DNA of 29,302 nucleotides from Pseudomonadota bacterium. GTDB lineage: Bacteria; Pseudomonadota; Gammaproteobacteria; Xanthomonadales; Xanthomonadaceae. Shown piece after piece: positions 1-9,473 of the stretch. The notes below the pieces were generated by a model. That model had not been told where the DNA came from and did no database searches. It saw nothing but the letters and a program-made list of their open reading frames with translations. Each line of letters opens with the position of its first letter. Positions within the stretch are counted from its first letter, which is position 1. Position numbers and translations under genes: made by a program. The stretch covers positions 1-29,302 of the forward strand of contig JAFAFD010000040.1 in assembly GCA_023423675.1 (NCBI GenBank), written 5' to 3'.

Positions 1-206
1 ACGTAGTCCTGCGCTGGCGGGCCGTGGGCGCCGAGGTGCTGGCCACGGCCGACGCCGGCGCGATCCGCGTATGGCTTGGCGCACAAGGGCTGCAGGTGCG
101 TGAACAGCGTATCCACGCGGCCCGGTGGTGGGATGCCGCTGGGCGGGCGCGGTCGGCTGCTATCCTATCGCCGATCGAACAAGCGGCCGTTGGGCCGGAG
201 GGTTGA
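1..206 (+). CDS. comEC: ComEC/Rec2 DNA uptake channel, C-terminal fragment
   Basis: This is the 3' end of a gene that starts outside the window. The reading frame is open from base 3 and ends in TGA at 204-206, giving about 67 residues. The residues around VREQRIHAARWWD, with a short Ala/Pro-rich tail, resemble the end of the beta-lactamase-like C-terminal domain of ComEC, the inner-membrane channel that takes up single-stranded DNA in natural transformation. The position directly upstream of exbB-exbD-msbA fits comEC in Xanthomonads. Only the tail is visible, so the name rests mainly on context. The stop lies 3 bases before the exbB start, which suggests co-transcription. Confidence 0.7.
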   Translation, partial: VVLRWRAVGAEVLATADAGAIRVWLGAQGLQVREQRIHAARWWDAAGRARSAAILSPIEQAAVGPEG

Positions 207-209
207 AAC

Positions 210-872
210 GTGTGGGAACTGGTCAAGGCCGGTGGCTGGCCGATGGTGCCGCTGCTGCTGTTGGGCGTACTGGCTTTGGCGATCGTCCTGGAGCGTTTCT
301 GGTCCCTGCGGCGCAATGAGGTGCTGCCGCCTGGCCTCGGCCAGGAAGTGCGCAACTGGGCTGCCCGCGGCAAGCTTGACCCGGCCCACCTGCAGACCCT
401 GCGGGCGAACTCGCCGCTGGGCGCACTGCTGGCCGCGGCGCTGGAAGCCCGCAACCGCCCGCGCGACCAGATCCGCGAGCGCATCGAGGACACCGGCCGC
501 CACCTGGTCCACCGCATGGAGCGTTTCCTCAACGCGCTGGGTACCATCGCCTCGGCCGGCCCGCTGCTGGGCCTGCTCGGCACGGTCATCGGCATGATCC
601 AGATGTTCCTGGGCATCCTCGACCACGGCGTCGGTGATGTGAACCAGCTGGCCGGTGGCATCGGCAAGGCGCTGGTGTGCACCGCCACCGGCATGATCGT
701 GGCCATCCCGGCGCTGATGTTCCATCGCTTCTTCAAGGGCCGCATCCACGGCTACGTGGTGGAGATGGAACAGGAAGCCAGCGCCCTGCTGGACACGCTG
801 GACGGCCGCCCGGGCGTGATGAACGGCGCACCGGCGCCGCGTGCCGCCGCACCTGCCACGGCCAAGGCCTGA
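210..872 (+). CDS. exbB: ExbB/TolQ/MotA-family proton channel protein
   Basis: A 220-residue inner-membrane protein of the MotA/TolQ/ExbB family, the proton-channel subunit that works with ExbD to convert proton-motive force into mechanical work in the envelope. Three hydrophobic segments are visible at about residues 12-30, 107-135 and 150-172, with the large cytoplasmic loop between the first two, as in ExbB. The glycine-rich stretch around GPLLGLLGTVIGM is the conserved family signature. The start is a GTG at 210, just after the upstream stop. The exbD gene follows after 3 bases. The position between comEC and msbA suggests this pair is distinct from the TonB-system exbBD, perhaps tied to envelope or lipid transport; that role is inferred. 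Confidence 0.9.
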   Translation: MWELVKAGGWPMVPLLLLGVLALAIVLERFWSLRRNEVLPPGLGQEVRNWAARGKLDPAHLQTLRANSPLGALLAAALEARNRPRDQIRERIEDTGRHLVHRMERFLNALGTIASAGPLLGLLGTVIGMIQMFLGILDHGVGDVNQLAGGIGKALVCTATGMIVAIPALMFHRFFKGRIHGYVVEMEQEASALLDTLDGRPGVMNGAPAPRAAAPATAKA

Positions 873-875
873 TCG

Positions 876-1298
876 ATGCGCATCGGCAACGACCGATCCC
901 AGGATGAGCCGCATATCGATCTGGTTCCGCTGATCGACGTCATCCTGGTCCTGATCATCTTCTTCGTGGTCACCACCACGTTCGATGCGCGCTCGACGCT
1001 GCAGGTGCAGCTGCCGACCGCCAGCGACCAGCAGACCAACGAGCCGCCGCGTTCGCTCAGCGTGCTGATCAACGCCGACGGCCGCTACTTCGTCAACGAC
1101 CAGGAAGTGCTGCGCACCGACGTCGAGTCGGTCAAGCAGATCATTGCTGCGGTGGCCGGTACCGACCGCGAGCAGACCGTGCTGCTGCGTGCCGACGCGC
1201 GCACTCCCTACCAGGCCGTGGTCACCGCGCAGGATGCGCTGGGCCAGCTCGGCTTCCGCCGTATCGCAATCGCAACAGCGCCAGAGGTGCGTCCATGA
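876..1298 (+). CDS. exbD: ExbD/TolR-family proton channel partner
   Basis: A 140-residue protein of the ExbD/TolR family: short cytoplasmic N-terminus, one membrane helix at about residues 17-35, then a periplasmic domain. The helix holds the conserved acidic residue in LVPLIDVILVLIIFF (Asp21), the proton-carrying position in this family. It should form a complex with the ExbB encoded immediately upstream. The ATG at 876 lies 3 bases after the exbB stop, and its own stop overlaps the msbA start by 4 bases (ATGA at 1295-1298), indicating translational coupling. Length matches the family. Confidence 0.92.
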   Translation: MRIGNDRSQDEPHIDLVPLIDVILVLIIFFVVTTTFDARSTLQVQLPTASDQQTNEPPRSLSVLINADGRYFVNDQEVLRTDVESVKQIIAAVAGTDREQTVLLRADARTPYQAVVTAQDALGQLGFRRIAIATAPEVRP

Positions 1299-3043
1299 GT
1301 TCCAATCACGCGCCGGTGTGGCCGATCTACAAACGCCTGCTCGGCTATACCCGGGCCTACTGGGTGTTCATGGTGGCCGCCGTCATCGCGATGGTGGTCG
1401 AGGCCCTGGCCGGCTACCACTTCACCAAGCTGATGGAACCGCTGGTCAACCGCGGCTTCGTCAACCCCGAGCCGCGCATGGCGGTGATCCTGCCGCTGAC
1501 CATCCTTGGCCTGTTCCTGATGCGCAGCCTGGCCACCTGGGTCAGCGACTACACGCTGGCCAAGACCGGCCGCAGCGTGGTCCGCGACCTGCGTGAGCAG
1601 ATCCTGGAAAAGTACCTGCACCTGCCGTCCTCGCACTTCGATACCGAAGCCACGCCGGTGATGGTCAGCCGCCTGAACTTCGATACCGAGCAGGTCACCC
1701 AGGCCAGCGCCGACGCGCTGAAGACCGTGGTGGCCGACACCCTGACCATCATCGCCATGCTGGTGGTGATGCTGCAGATGAGCGTCAAGGTGACCCTGGC
1801 CATGCTGCTGGTGGTGCCGCTGATCGGTGCCATCGTCTCCTACGTGGGCAAACGCTACCGGCGCATCAGCCGAGGCATCCAGGACGGCATGGGCACCATG
1901 GCGCAGACCGCCGAGCAGTCGCTGGCCGCGCAGCAGGAAGTGAAGGTGCACGGCACCCAGCAGCACGAGATCAGCCGCTATTCGCGCCTGGCCAACCGCA
2001 TGCTGGCGCTGAACATGAAGGTCGAAGTGACCCGCGCTGCAGCGTCGAGCGTGGTCCAGTTCCTGGCCGCGCTGGCGCTGGCGGTCATCGTCTGGGTGTC
2101 CACCCGCGAAGCGCTGGCCGGCAAGCTCAACGCCGGCCAGTTCATGGGCCTGATGACCTCGATGATGGCCATCATTCCCTCGCTGCGCCGCCTGACCAGC
2201 GTGCAGACCTCGATCTCGCGCGGCGTGGCCGCCGCCGAGCGCCTGTTCGGCATCATCGACATGCCGGTCGAGCGCGACGCAGGGCGCACGCCGCTGCAGC
2301 GCGCCCGCGGCGAACTGGCCTTCGAGCACGTCATGCTGCGCTACCGCGCCGACAGCGGCATCGCCCTGGATGACATCAGCTTCATCGCCCGGCCCGGCAC
2401 GGTCACCGCCATCGTCGGTCGTTCCGGCAGCGGCAAGACCAGCCTGATCCGCCTGGTGCCGCGCTTCTACGAGCCCAGCGGTGGCCTCATCACCCTCGAT
2501 GGCGTGGCCCTGGATGACTATCCGCTGGCCGATCTGCGCCGTCAGGTGGCCATCGTTGGGCAGAAGGTCATGCTGTTCGACGACACCATCGCCGCCAACA
2601 TCGCCTATGGCATGGACGCGACCGACGAACAGATCCGTGCCGCGGCCGAAGCCGCCAACGCCTGGGAATTCATCGCGCGCATGCCGCAGCAGCTGCAGAC
2701 CCCGGTGGGCGAGAACGGCGCGCTGCTGTCCGGCGGCCAGCGCCAGCGCCTGGCGATCGCCCGCGCGATCCTGCGCGACGCGCCGATCCTGATCCTGGAC
2801 GAAGCCACTGCCGCGCTGGACAACGAATCCGAACGCCTGGTGCAGGACGCACTGCAGCGCCTGATGCCCGAGCGCACCACCCTGGTGATCGCGCACCGCC
2901 TGTCCACCATCGAGCACGCAGACCAGGTGCTGGTGATGGACCACGGCCGCATCGTCGAGCGTGGCACCCACAAGGAACTGCTGGAAATGGGTGGCCTGTA
3001 CCAGCACCTGCACAGCATGCAGTTCCGCGAAAGGCAGGACTGA
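1295..3043 (+). CDS. msbA: Lipid A export ATP-binding/permease protein MsbA
   Basis: A 582-residue ABC half-transporter that flips core lipid A across the inner membrane, matching the usual MsbA length. An N-terminal six-helix exporter domain (about residues 15-310) is followed by a nucleotide-binding domain with Walker A GRSGSGKT (375-382), signature LSGGQ (478-482), Walker B ILILDEA (Asp502, Glu503) and the switch histidine of IAHRLS (His534). The next gene is lpxK, the lipid A 4'-kinase; this msbA-lpxK pair is conserved in many Gammaproteobacteria. It overlaps exbD by 4 bases and lpxK by 1 base, so it belongs to one coupled operon for lipopolysaccharide biogenesis. Confidence 0.96.
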   Translation: MSSNHAPVWPIYKRLLGYTRAYWVFMVAAVIAMVVEALAGYHFTKLMEPLVNRGFVNPEPRMAVILPLTILGLFLMRSLATWVSDYTLAKTGRSVVRDLREQILEKYLHLPSSHFDTEATPVMVSRLNFDTEQVTQASADALKTVVADTLTIIAMLVVMLQMSVKVTLAMLLVVPLIGAIVSYVGKRYRRISRGIQDGMGTMAQTAEQSLAAQQEVKVHGTQQHEISRYSRLANRMLALNMKVEVTRAAASSVVQFLAALALAVIVWVSTREALAGKLNAGQFMGLMTSMMAIIPSLRRLTSVQTSISRGVAAAERLFGIIDMPVERDAGRTPLQRARGELAFEHVMLRYRADSGIALDDISFIARPGTVTAIVGRSGSGKTSLIRLVPRFYEPSGGLITLDGVALDDYPLADLRRQVAIVGQKVMLFDDTIAANIAYGMDATDEQIRAAAEAANAWEFIARMPQQLQTPVGENGALLSGGQRQRLAIARAILRDAPILILDEATAALDNESERLVQDALQRLMPERTTLVIAHRLSTIEHADQVLVMDHGRIVERGTHKELLEMGGLYQHLHSMQFRERQD

Positions 3044-4062
3044 TGGCAGGCAAGGGTACCCAGACCCCGCCGTACTGGTACGACGGCAGCCCGGTTCCAT
3101 TTGCGATGCGGCTGCTGGCGCCGGTCTATGCCGGCGTGGCCGCGCTGCGCCGGCGGCTGTACCGGAAGGGCTGGTTCAAGCGCCACGCGCTGCCGGTGCC
3201 GGTCATCGTGGTCGGCAACATCACCGCCGGTGGCACCGGCAAGACGCCGCTGACCATCGCCCTGGTCGAGCGCCTGCGCGCGGCCGGCTGGAAGCCGGGC
3301 GTGGCCAGCCGTGGTTATGGCCGCGAAGAAGCGGACAAGGCGCGCTGGGTCGAGGCCGACACGTCGACCGCGCTGGGAGGTGACGAACCGGTGCTGATCG
3401 CGTGGAAGACCGGCGTCCCGGTGCGCGTGGACAGCGACCGAGTGGCGGCCGGCAAGGCCCTGATCGCGGCCGGCTGCGATGTCATCGTCTGCGACGACGG
3501 CCTGCAGCATTACCGGCTGCAGCGCGACATCGAGATCGAGGTCATCGACGCGCAGCGCCGCTACGGCAATGGCCGGATGATTCCCGCCGGGCCGTTGCGC
3601 GAGCCGGTCAGCCGTGCCGACGAATGTGATTTCCGCGTGGTCAATCTCGGCCAGGCCGATGAAGCCACCGCCGCCCAGGCCTGCGGTTTTGGCCAGTGGC
3701 CGATGGCGCTCCACATCGACAGCGCGCAGCCCTTGCCGGGGGGGCGTCCGCGCCCGTTGGCGTATTTCGCGGGCCAGCGCGTGCATGCCGTGGCCGGCAT
3801 CGCCAACCCGCAGCGCTTCTTCGACATGCTGCGTGCGCGCGGCATCGGCGTGGTGCCACATGCCTTCGCCGACCACCAGGTCTACCAGCCGCAGGACCTG
3901 TCCTTCGGCAGCCAGCTGCCGGTGCTGATGACCGAGAAGGATGCGGTGAAGTGCCGCGCCTTCGGCAACGACTGGCATTACGCGGTGCCGCTGCGCGCCG
4001 AACTGCCGGCCGCCTTCTGGGTAGCCCTGACCGACCGCCTGGACAAGCTGCGCCCGAACTGA
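3043..4062 (+). CDS. lpxK: Tetraacyldisaccharide 4'-kinase LpxK
   Basis: A 339-residue enzyme that phosphorylates the 4' position of tetraacyldisaccharide 1-phosphate to make lipid IVA at the cytoplasmic face of the inner membrane. The P-loop TAGGTGKTP (residues 61-69) follows the family motif VVGN; a hydrophobic N-terminal segment (about 20-38) would anchor it to the membrane. The conserved stretch [10 protein letters not shown], which holds the family Asp-Asp-Gly motif, is present, as is the C-terminal MTEKDAVKC. The ATG at 3043 shares its A with the msbA stop. A 75-base gap holding no gene separates it from kdsB. Confidence 0.95.
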   Translation: MAGKGTQTPPYWYDGSPVPFAMRLLAPVYAGVAALRRRLYRKGWFKRHALPVPVIVVGNITAGGTGKTPLTIALVERLRAAGWKPGVASRGYGREEADKARWVEADTSTALGGDEPVLIAWKTGVPVRVDSDRVAAGKALIAAGCDVIVCDDGLQHYRLQRDIEIEVIDAQRRYGNGRMIPAGPLREPVSRADECDFRVVNLGQADEATAAQACGFGQWPMALHIDSAQPLPGGRPRPLAYFAGQRVHAVAGIANPQRFFDMLRARGIGVVPHAFADHQVYQPQDLSFGSQLPVLMTEKDAVKCRAFGNDWHYAVPLRAELPAAFWVALTDRLDKLRPN

Positions 4063-4137
4063 GCGGCCGCACGGCGCTTGCAATCGCCCGCCGCCGGCCG
4101 CATTCCTGTTGTATCGCGCCTGCCGAGTACCGCCCGC

Positions 4138-4911
4138 ATGACTGAATTCGTTGTCGCCATTCCGGCCCGTTACGCCGCCTCGCGGCTGCCGGGCAAACCG
4201 CTCCGCCCGCTGGGCGGTGAACCACTGGTGCTGCACGTGGCACGCCGCGCGCTGCTGGCCGGCGCCCGTGAGGTCTGGGTGGCCACCGATGACACCCGCA
4301 TTGCCGATGCCCTGGATGGCCTGGCCGAGGTGAAGGTAGCCATGACCGCGGTCAGCCACGCCTCCGGCACCGACCGCCTGGCCGAATGCGCGCGCATCGC
4401 CGGCTGGTCCGACGAAACCGTGGTGGTCAACCTGCAGGGCGACGAGCCGTTCGCCCCGGCGGCCGGTATCCGTGCCGTGGCGCAGGCGCTGGTCGAGGGT
4501 GATGCACCGATGTCGACCCTGGCCACCTCCGTCGAGGATGCCGAAACCCTGTTCGACCCGAACGTGGTCAAGCTGGTGCGCAACGTGCGCAACGAAGCGA
4601 TGTATTTCAGCCGCGCGCCGATCGCTTGGCACCGCGATGGCTTCGCGCGCAGCCGCGAGGCCTTGCCGGATGGCCATCGCTGGCTGCGCCATATCGGCAT
4701 CTACGGCTACCGTGCCGGCTTCCTGCAGCAGTTCGCGGCGATGCCGCCGGGCCAGCTGGAGCAGGTCGAGGCGCTGGAACAGCTGCGCGTGCTGGAAGCC
4801 GGTTTCCCGATCAGCGTGGCGATCTCGCCCGAAGCCTTCCCGCCGGGCATCGACACGCCCGAAGACCTGGCCCGTGCCGAAGCCCTGCTGCAGTCCATGG
4901 CCGCGCGATGA
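4138..4911 (+). CDS. kdsB: 3-deoxy-manno-octulosonate cytidylyltransferase KdsB
   Basis: A 257-residue cytidylyltransferase that activates Kdo to CMP-Kdo for attachment to lipid A. The N-terminal nucleotide-binding motif ([14 protein letters not shown], residues 9-22), the central [10 protein letters not shown] and the C-terminal region [12 protein letters not shown] are all family hallmarks. The ATG at 4138 is preferred over an in-frame ATG at 4078, because the [12 protein letters not shown] start aligns with KdsB and the extra 20 residues of the longer frame do not. It follows lpxK, so three consecutive genes serve lipid A/Kdo synthesis and transport. Its stop overlaps the next start (ATGA at 4908-4911). 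Confidence 0.96.
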   Translation: MTEFVVAIPARYAASRLPGKPLRPLGGEPLVLHVARRALLAGAREVWVATDDTRIADALDGLAEVKVAMTAVSHASGTDRLAECARIAGWSDETVVVNLQGDEPFAPAAGIRAVAQALVEGDAPMSTLATSVEDAETLFDPNVVKLVRNVRNEAMYFSRAPIAWHRDGFARSREALPDGHRWLRHIGIYGYRAGFLQQFAAMPPGQLEQVEALEQLRVLEAGFPISVAISPEAFPPGIDTPEDLARAEALLQSMAAR

Positions 4912-5396
4912 ACCTGCTGGTCGTCTGCCTGGGCAACATCTGCCGCTCGCCGATGGCCGAGGGCGCCCTGCGTGCCCGACTGCAGGCCTCGCCGCTGGCC
5001 GACCGTGTGCAGGTCGACTCGGCCGGCACCGGCGACTGGCACGTGGGCGAAGCACCTGACCGGCGCGCCATTGCCTGTGCGGCCCGCCATGGCGTGGATA
5101 TCGGTGGCCTGCGCGCGCGCCAGCTGCAGGCGGGCGATTTCGAACGCTTCGACTGGATCCTCTGCGCCGACGAGGCCAACCTGCGCGACGCCGCGCGGCT
5201 GGCCACGGCCGCCCAGCGCGGGCGGCTGTCGCTGTACCTGCCGTGGTCGGGCGGGCAGGGCGTGCAGGCCATCCCCGACCCCTATACCGGCGGCCAGGAT
5301 CATTTCGAGCAGGTCTGGGCGATGGTCGACCAGGCCGCGCAACGGACCGTGGCACGACTGTTGCATGACGCCGAGTCCGGCATAATCAGGCCATGA
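4908..5396 (+). CDS. Low-molecular-weight protein tyrosine phosphatase
   Basis: A 162-residue protein of the LMW-PTP/arsenate reductase-like fold. The P-loop C(X)5R is at residues 7-13 (CLGNICR, followed by SP), at the N-terminus as in this family, and the general-acid motif DPY is at residues 124-126. These fix the catalytic Cys7, Arg13 and Asp124. Such enzymes remove phosphate from tyrosine, often on bacterial tyrosine kinases controlling polysaccharide synthesis; the substrate here is unknown. The start at 4908 gives [10 protein letters not shown]; longer in-frame extensions run into kdsB and are rejected. It overlaps kdsB and the downstream gene by 4 bases each. Confidence 0.93.
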   Translation: MNLLVVCLGNICRSPMAEGALRARLQASPLADRVQVDSAGTGDWHVGEAPDRRAIACAARHGVDIGGLRARQLQAGDFERFDWILCADEANLRDAARLATAAQRGRLSLYLPWSGGQGVQAIPDPYTGGQDHFEQVWAMVDQAAQRTVARLLHDAESGIIRP

Positions 5397-6805
5397 ACGC
5401 ACAGCCTGTCCAGGACCTGCCCGAGTTTGCCACCTGGCTCAATGCCGCCCCCTGCACCCTGACCGAACTGCGTGGCCGGCCGGTCGCGCTGCTGTTCGTC
5501 AATGCCGCATCGGCCTGGAGCATGCAGCGGCTGGCCGAGTTCGGCCAATGGCTGTCACGCAACCCGGGCCGCCTGCAGCCGTTGGTGCTGCATGTGCCGC
5601 GCTTCGATTTCGAACGCGACGCCGGCGCTGCGCTGAAGCTGCTGCGCAGGCAGGGGCTGTCGATGCCGGCGCTGCTGGATGCCGACTGGGACGGCTGGCG
5701 CCGCTTCGGCGTCACGGCCTGGCCGACCGTCATCCTGCTCGACGCGCAGGGGCGCGAACAGCAGCGGCTGGTCGGCCTGGGCGCACCCGGCGAGCTGGAG
5801 CGCGCCTTGAACGATCTCTGCGAAGGAGCGCCGCTGGCGCCGTCGCGCGGGGGCAGCGAGCTGCATCCCGAACTGCCGCATCCGCTGCGTTTTCCGGCCG
5901 GCCTGGCGGTCAACCGGGACCGCCTGTACATCGCCGACAGCGGTCGCCATCGCATCCTCGAGTGCAGCCATGGCGGGCGCGTGCTGCGCCAGTTCGGGCT
6001 GGGTACCGCTGATTTCATGGATGGCAACCTGGCCGAAGCCGCGTTCCATCGCCCGCAGGGGCTGGTGCTCGAGCGCGAGTCGCTGTACGTGGCCGATACC
6101 GGCAACCACGCGGTGCGCCGCATCAACCTGGCGACCGGCCAGGTCGACACGCTGTGCGGCAACGGTCGCCCCGGCACGCCGGTCGAAGGGCCGGTGGCGC
6201 AGGCGCGGCAGGTGGCACTGGACAACCCGGTCGGCCTGGCGATCGCCGACAACCAGCTGCATATCGCCATGGCCGGCGACAACCGCCTGTGGAGCTTCCA
6301 CCTCGGCCTGCGCAGCCTGCAGTGGCGCGCCGGCAGCGGTGCCATCGACGAGCGCGACGGCAGTGGCCACATGGCTGCGTTCGCCCAGCCTACCGGCCTG
6401 GCAGTGGTGCAGCAGGTGCTGTACGTGGCCGATGCGCTGGGCTCGTCCATCCGTGCGGTGCAGCTGCGCGGTGACCTCGTGCAGACCCTGGTCGGGCAGG
6501 GCGCCTGGCGCTTCGGCGCCGACGATGGCCCGCGCGGGCAGGCCAGCCTGCAGTATCCGCAGGCCATCGCATTGAGCCCGGACGCACCCGTGCTGTGGAT
6601 CGCTGACACCGGCAACGGCCGCCTGCGCACCCTGCGCCTGGGCGGCGGCGATCTGGTCACCCAGCCACTGCCGCGCCGCCTGCATGGCCCGGCCGGCCTG
6701 GCCGTCGGCGCCGGTGCAGTGTGGATTGCCGAGACCGACGCGCACGCGGTGCTGCGTTTCGACCCCGACAGCGGCGTGCTCAGCGAAGTGCCGATCAGCG
6801 AATGA
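5393..6805 (+). CDS. NHLRC2-like protein: thioredoxin-fold domain plus NHL beta-propeller
   Basis: A 470-residue protein. Residues about 1-145 resemble a thioredoxin/AhpC-like fold, with the typical strand PVALLFVNAAS and a cis-Pro-type segment TAWPTVILLD. Residues about 160-470 contain repeated NHL-type units (for example RLYIADSGRHRILE, SLYVADTGNHAVRRI, LWIADTGNGRLRTL), which should form a beta-propeller. This is the layout of NHLRC2-like proteins. No signal peptide is evident, so it is probably cytoplasmic. The expected redox CxxC motif is missing: the matching position reads NAASAWSMQ, so thiol-disulfide activity looks unlikely. It overlaps the phosphatase and uvrC by 4 bases on each side. 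Its cellular role is unknown. Confidence 0.82.
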   Translation: MNAQPVQDLPEFATWLNAAPCTLTELRGRPVALLFVNAASAWSMQRLAEFGQWLSRNPGRLQPLVLHVPRFDFERDAGAALKLLRRQGLSMPALLDADWDGWRRFGVTAWPTVILLDAQGREQQRLVGLGAPGELERALNDLCEGAPLAPSRGGSELHPELPHPLRFPAGLAVNRDRLYIADSGRHRILECSHGGRVLRQFGLGTADFMDGNLAEAAFHRPQGLVLERESLYVADTGNHAVRRINLATGQVDTLCGNGRPGTPVEGPVAQARQVALDNPVGLAIADNQLHIAMAGDNRLWSFHLGLRSLQWRAGSGAIDERDGSGHMAAFAQPTGLAVVQQVLYVADALGSSIRAVQLRGDLVQTLVGQGAWRFGADDGPRGQASLQYPQAIALSPDAPVLWIADTGNGRLRTLRLGGGDLVTQPLPRRLHGPAGLAVGAGAVWIAETDAHAVLRFDPDSGVLSEVPISE

Positions 6806-8646
6806 CCGACGTCACCGCCCCGGCCTTCGACGGCAAGGCCTTCGCGGCCCAGTTGAGCACCGCACCCGGCGTCTACCGCATGTACGCGGCCGACGACACG
6901 CTGCTGTACGTGGGCAAGGCGCGCGCGCTGCGCAACCGCGTCGGCAGCTACTTCAACGGCAGCCCGAAGAACGCGCGCATCATGTCGATGCTCTCGCAGA
7001 TCGCGCGCATGGACGTGACCGTCACGCGCTCGGAAGGCGAAGCGCTGCTGCTGGAAAACCAGCTGATCAAATCCCTGTCGCCGCGCTACAACGTGTCCCT
7101 GCGCGACGACAAGACCTACCCGCACGTGCTGCTGACCCGCGAGGACTGGCCGCGCATCGCCCTGCACCGTGGCCCGCGCGCCATTCCCGGGCGCTACTTC
7201 GGGCCGTACCCGGGCGTCACCGCGGTACGCGAGACGCTGAACCTGATGCACAAGCTGTTCAAGCTGCGCAGCTGCGAGGACAGCGTGTTCCGCAACCGTT
7301 CGCGACCGTGCCTGCAGTACCAGATCGGCCGCTGCAGCGCGCCGTGCGTGGACCTGGTGCCGGCGCCGGAGTATGCCGAATCGGTGCGTCGCGCCACGCT
7401 GTTCCTGGAAGGCAAGAGCGATGAGCTGACCCGCGAGCTGGGCGAGCAGATGCAGGGTGCCAGCGAGGCGCTGGAGTTCGAGAAGGCCGCGCGCCTGCGC
7501 GATCTCATCGCTTCGCTGCGCAGCATGCAGACCCGCCAGTACGTGGATGGCCGCGCCGCCGACCTGGACGTGCTGGCCGTGGCCATGCACGGCTCGCAGG
7601 CCTGCGTGCTGCTGCTGGCCTTCCGCGATGGACGCAACCTCGGCACCCGCCCGTTCTTCCCGCGCACCAATGGCGAGGACAGCCCGGAAGAGGTGCTGGC
7701 CGCGTTCGTGTCGCAGTACTACATCGAATTCGAGCCGCCGCGCGAGATCCTGCTGGACCGGCAGATTCCCGACGCCGACCTGCTGGTCGCTGCGCTCTCG
7801 GCTTCGGCCGAGCGCAAGGTGCAGCTGAAGTGGAACGTGCGCGGCGAGCGCGCCGGCTACCTGGAACTGGCCAGCCGCAATGCACAGCTGACCCTGGCCA
7901 CCGAACTCAACAGCCGCAACGCGCAGCACGCGCGCAGCGAAGCCCTGCGCGAAATGCTGGGCCTGGCCGAACCGGTCAAGCGGGTAGAATGCTTCGACAT
8001 CAGCCACACCATGGGCGAAGCCACGGTGGCGTCGTGCGTGGTGTTCGATGCCGCCGGGCCGGTGCGCGCGCAGTACCGCCGCTACAACATCAGTGGCATC
8101 GAGCCAGGCGATGATTACGCGGCCATGCGTCAGGCCATCGACCGCCGCTTCCGCCGCGCGGTCGAAGAACAGGGCGTGCTGCCCGACGTGCTGCTGATCG
8201 ATGGTGGCGCCGGCCAGCTGGCCCAGGCACAGGCCGCGCTGGCCGACCTGGGCGTGGAAGGCGTGCTGCTGGTGGGCGTGGCCAAGGGCGTGGAGCGCCG
8301 CGCCGGCCACGAAGCACTGGTGATGCCTGATGGCCGCGAGCTGCGCCCGGGCGCAGCCAATCCTGCGCTGCAGTTCATCCAGCAGGTGCGCGACGAAGCG
8401 CACCGCTTCGCCATCACCGGACATCGGGGCCGCCGTCAGAAGGCCCGGATGACCAGCAAGCTGGAAGATATCCCGGGTATCGGCCCGCGCCGGCGCGCCA
8501 GCCTGCTCAAGCATTTCGGTGGCCTGGTTGGCCTGAAAGCCGCCGGTGAAGCCGAAATTGCCAAGGTCGAAGGCATCAATGACGCCCTCGCTGCACGCAT
8601 CTACGCTAACCTGCACGGGTTGGCCACGCCTGACCCGGCCGAGTAG
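6802..8646 (+). CDS. uvrC: Excinuclease ABC subunit C
   Basis: A 614-residue UvrC, the nuclease that makes both incisions in nucleotide excision repair with UvrA and UvrB. The order of domains is an N-terminal GIY-YIG nuclease (GVYRMY ... LLYVGKARALRNRV), a central UVR motif (ALEFEKAARLRDLI), the RNase H-like C-terminal nuclease (ECFDISHTMGEA, LLIDGGAGQL) and a terminal helix-hairpin-helix pair (IPGIGPRRRASLL). The ATG at 6802 overlaps the previous stop; a longer in-frame start at 6721 lies inside the upstream gene and is rejected. The pgsA gene follows after 17 bases, the same uvrC-pgsA order as in E. coli. Confidence 0.97.
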   Translation: MTDVTAPAFDGKAFAAQLSTAPGVYRMYAADDTLLYVGKARALRNRVGSYFNGSPKNARIMSMLSQIARMDVTVTRSEGEALLLENQLIKSLSPRYNVSLRDDKTYPHVLLTREDWPRIALHRGPRAIPGRYFGPYPGVTAVRETLNLMHKLFKLRSCEDSVFRNRSRPCLQYQIGRCSAPCVDLVPAPEYAESVRRATLFLEGKSDELTRELGEQMQGASEALEFEKAARLRDLIASLRSMQTRQYVDGRAADLDVLAVAMHGSQACVLLLAFRDGRNLGTRPFFPRTNGEDSPEEVLAAFVSQYYIEFEPPREILLDRQIPDADLLVAALSASAERKVQLKWNVRGERAGYLELASRNAQLTLATELNSRNAQHARSEALREMLGLAEPVKRVECFDISHTMGEATVASCVVFDAAGPVRAQYRRYNISGIEPGDDYAAMRQAIDRRFRRAVEEQGVLPDVLLIDGGAGQLAQAQAALADLGVEGVLLVGVAKGVERRAGHEALVMPDGRELRPGAANPALQFIQQVRDEAHRFAITGHRGRRQKARMTSKLEDIPGIGPRRRASLLKHFGGLVGLKAAGEAEIAKVEGINDALAARIYANLHGLATPDPAE

Positions 8647-8663
8647 AGAGAGAAGCAAGCCGC

Positions 8664-9290
8664 ATGAAGTTGACCCTGCCCACCTGGCTGACGTTGTTGC
8701 GGATCGTGATGATCCCGGTGCTGGTGCTGGTGTTCTACCTGCCCTACACCTGGACCAATTTCGCGTCCGCGGCGATCTTCGGCCTGGCCGCGATCACCGA
8801 CTGGCTCGATGGCTGGATCGCACGTCGGTACAGGCTGGAATCGGCGTTCGGCGCCTTCCTCGATCCGGTGGCGGACAAGCTGATGGTGGCCGTGGCGCTG
8901 TTCCTGATCGTGCAGGGCCACCCGACGCCGTGGATGGCGTTCTGGGCGGCGGTGATCGTCGGCCGCGAAATCGCGGTGTCGGCGCTGCGCGAGTGGATGG
9001 CCGAGCTGGGCCAGCGCGCCAAGGTGCGCGTGGCGATGATCGGCAAGGTCAAGACCACCGCGCAGATGGTCGCGCTGCTGTGCCTGCTGTATTCGGTGGC
9101 ACCGAACGTGCCGGTCAATGACATCTGGATGGGCCCGCCGGTGTTCCATATCGGCGACTGGACCCTGGCCATTGCCGCCGTGCTGACCCTGTGGTCGGGC
9201 CTGCAGTACCTGCATGCCGCCTGGCCGAGCCTGCGCGAAGACGAGCGCGCCGCGCGCGAGCGTTCGCGGCAGAAGAAGCTGGGCAACTGA
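8664..9290 (+). CDS. pgsA: CDP-diacylglycerol-glycerol-3-phosphate 3-phosphatidyltransferase
   Basis: A 208-residue integral membrane enzyme that makes phosphatidylglycerol phosphate from CDP-diacylglycerol and glycerol 3-phosphate, the committed step to phosphatidylglycerol and cardiolipin. The CDP-alcohol phosphotransferase signature DG-x2-AR-x8-G-x3-D-x3-D is complete (from DGWIARR through FGAFLDPVADK, about residues 51-73). Several hydrophobic helices span the rest. A purine-rich stretch (GAGAGAAG) precedes the ATG at 8664. Length is slightly above that of the E. coli enzyme because of a basic, Arg-rich tail. It closes the plus-strand block and is followed directly by the tandem palindromic repeats. 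Confidence 0.95.
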   Translation: MKLTLPTWLTLLRIVMIPVLVLVFYLPYTWTNFASAAIFGLAAITDWLDGWIARRYRLESAFGAFLDPVADKLMVAVALFLIVQGHPTPWMAFWAAVIVGREIAVSALREWMAELGQRAKVRVAMIGKVKTTAQMVALLCLLYSVAPNVPVNDIWMGPPVFHIGDWTLAIAAVLTLWSGLQYLHAAWPSLREDERAARERSRQKKLGN

Positions 9291-9297
9291 TGAGCCC

Positions 9298-9473
9298 GGG
9301 GTCGGATCCCTTTCCGCAGGAAAGGGCTCTGACCCCACGGTTGCCCCCATCCACGCATGGCGTGGATCTACTGGGGTATGCCGCCCCGGGGTCGGATCCC
9401 TTTCCACAGGAAAGGGCTCTGACCCCACGGTCGCCCCCATCCACGCATGGCGTGGATCTACTGGGGTATGCCG
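9298..9473 (+). repeat. Two tandem 90-bp palindromic intergenic repeats
   Basis: Two nearly identical units of 90 bp start at 9298 and 9388. Each contains two stem-loops: a long one with arms ggggtc...gacccc and ccctttcc...ggaaaggg (first copy 9298-9336), and a short one, atccacgc-atg-gcgtggat (first copy 9349-9367). The copies differ at a few bases only, in the long loop and between the hairpins. Such GC-rich palindromes scattered between genes are known from Stenotrophomonas. After pgsA they may act as a transcript end or mRNA-stabilising structure; that is inference. Confidence 0.88.

Noticed and set aside
1208..3100. 630-residue open frame on the minus strand
   Set aside because: It is antisense to msbA, with His/Gln/Gly-rich low-complexity translation typical of a high-GC shadow frame. 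The plus-strand gene has all ABC motifs.
2605..5355. 916-residue open frame on the minus strand
   Set aside because: It is a shadow of msbA, lpxK, kdsB and the phosphatase; Arg/Ala/Pro-rich and matching no family.
5386..8658. 1090-residue open frame on the minus strand
   Set aside because: It lies fully antisense to the NHL protein and uvrC genes. Its length only reflects high GC.
9298..9473. Possible CRISPR array
   Set aside because: There are only two units in direct tandem without unique spacers, and no cas genes are nearby. It is a palindromic intergenic repeat.
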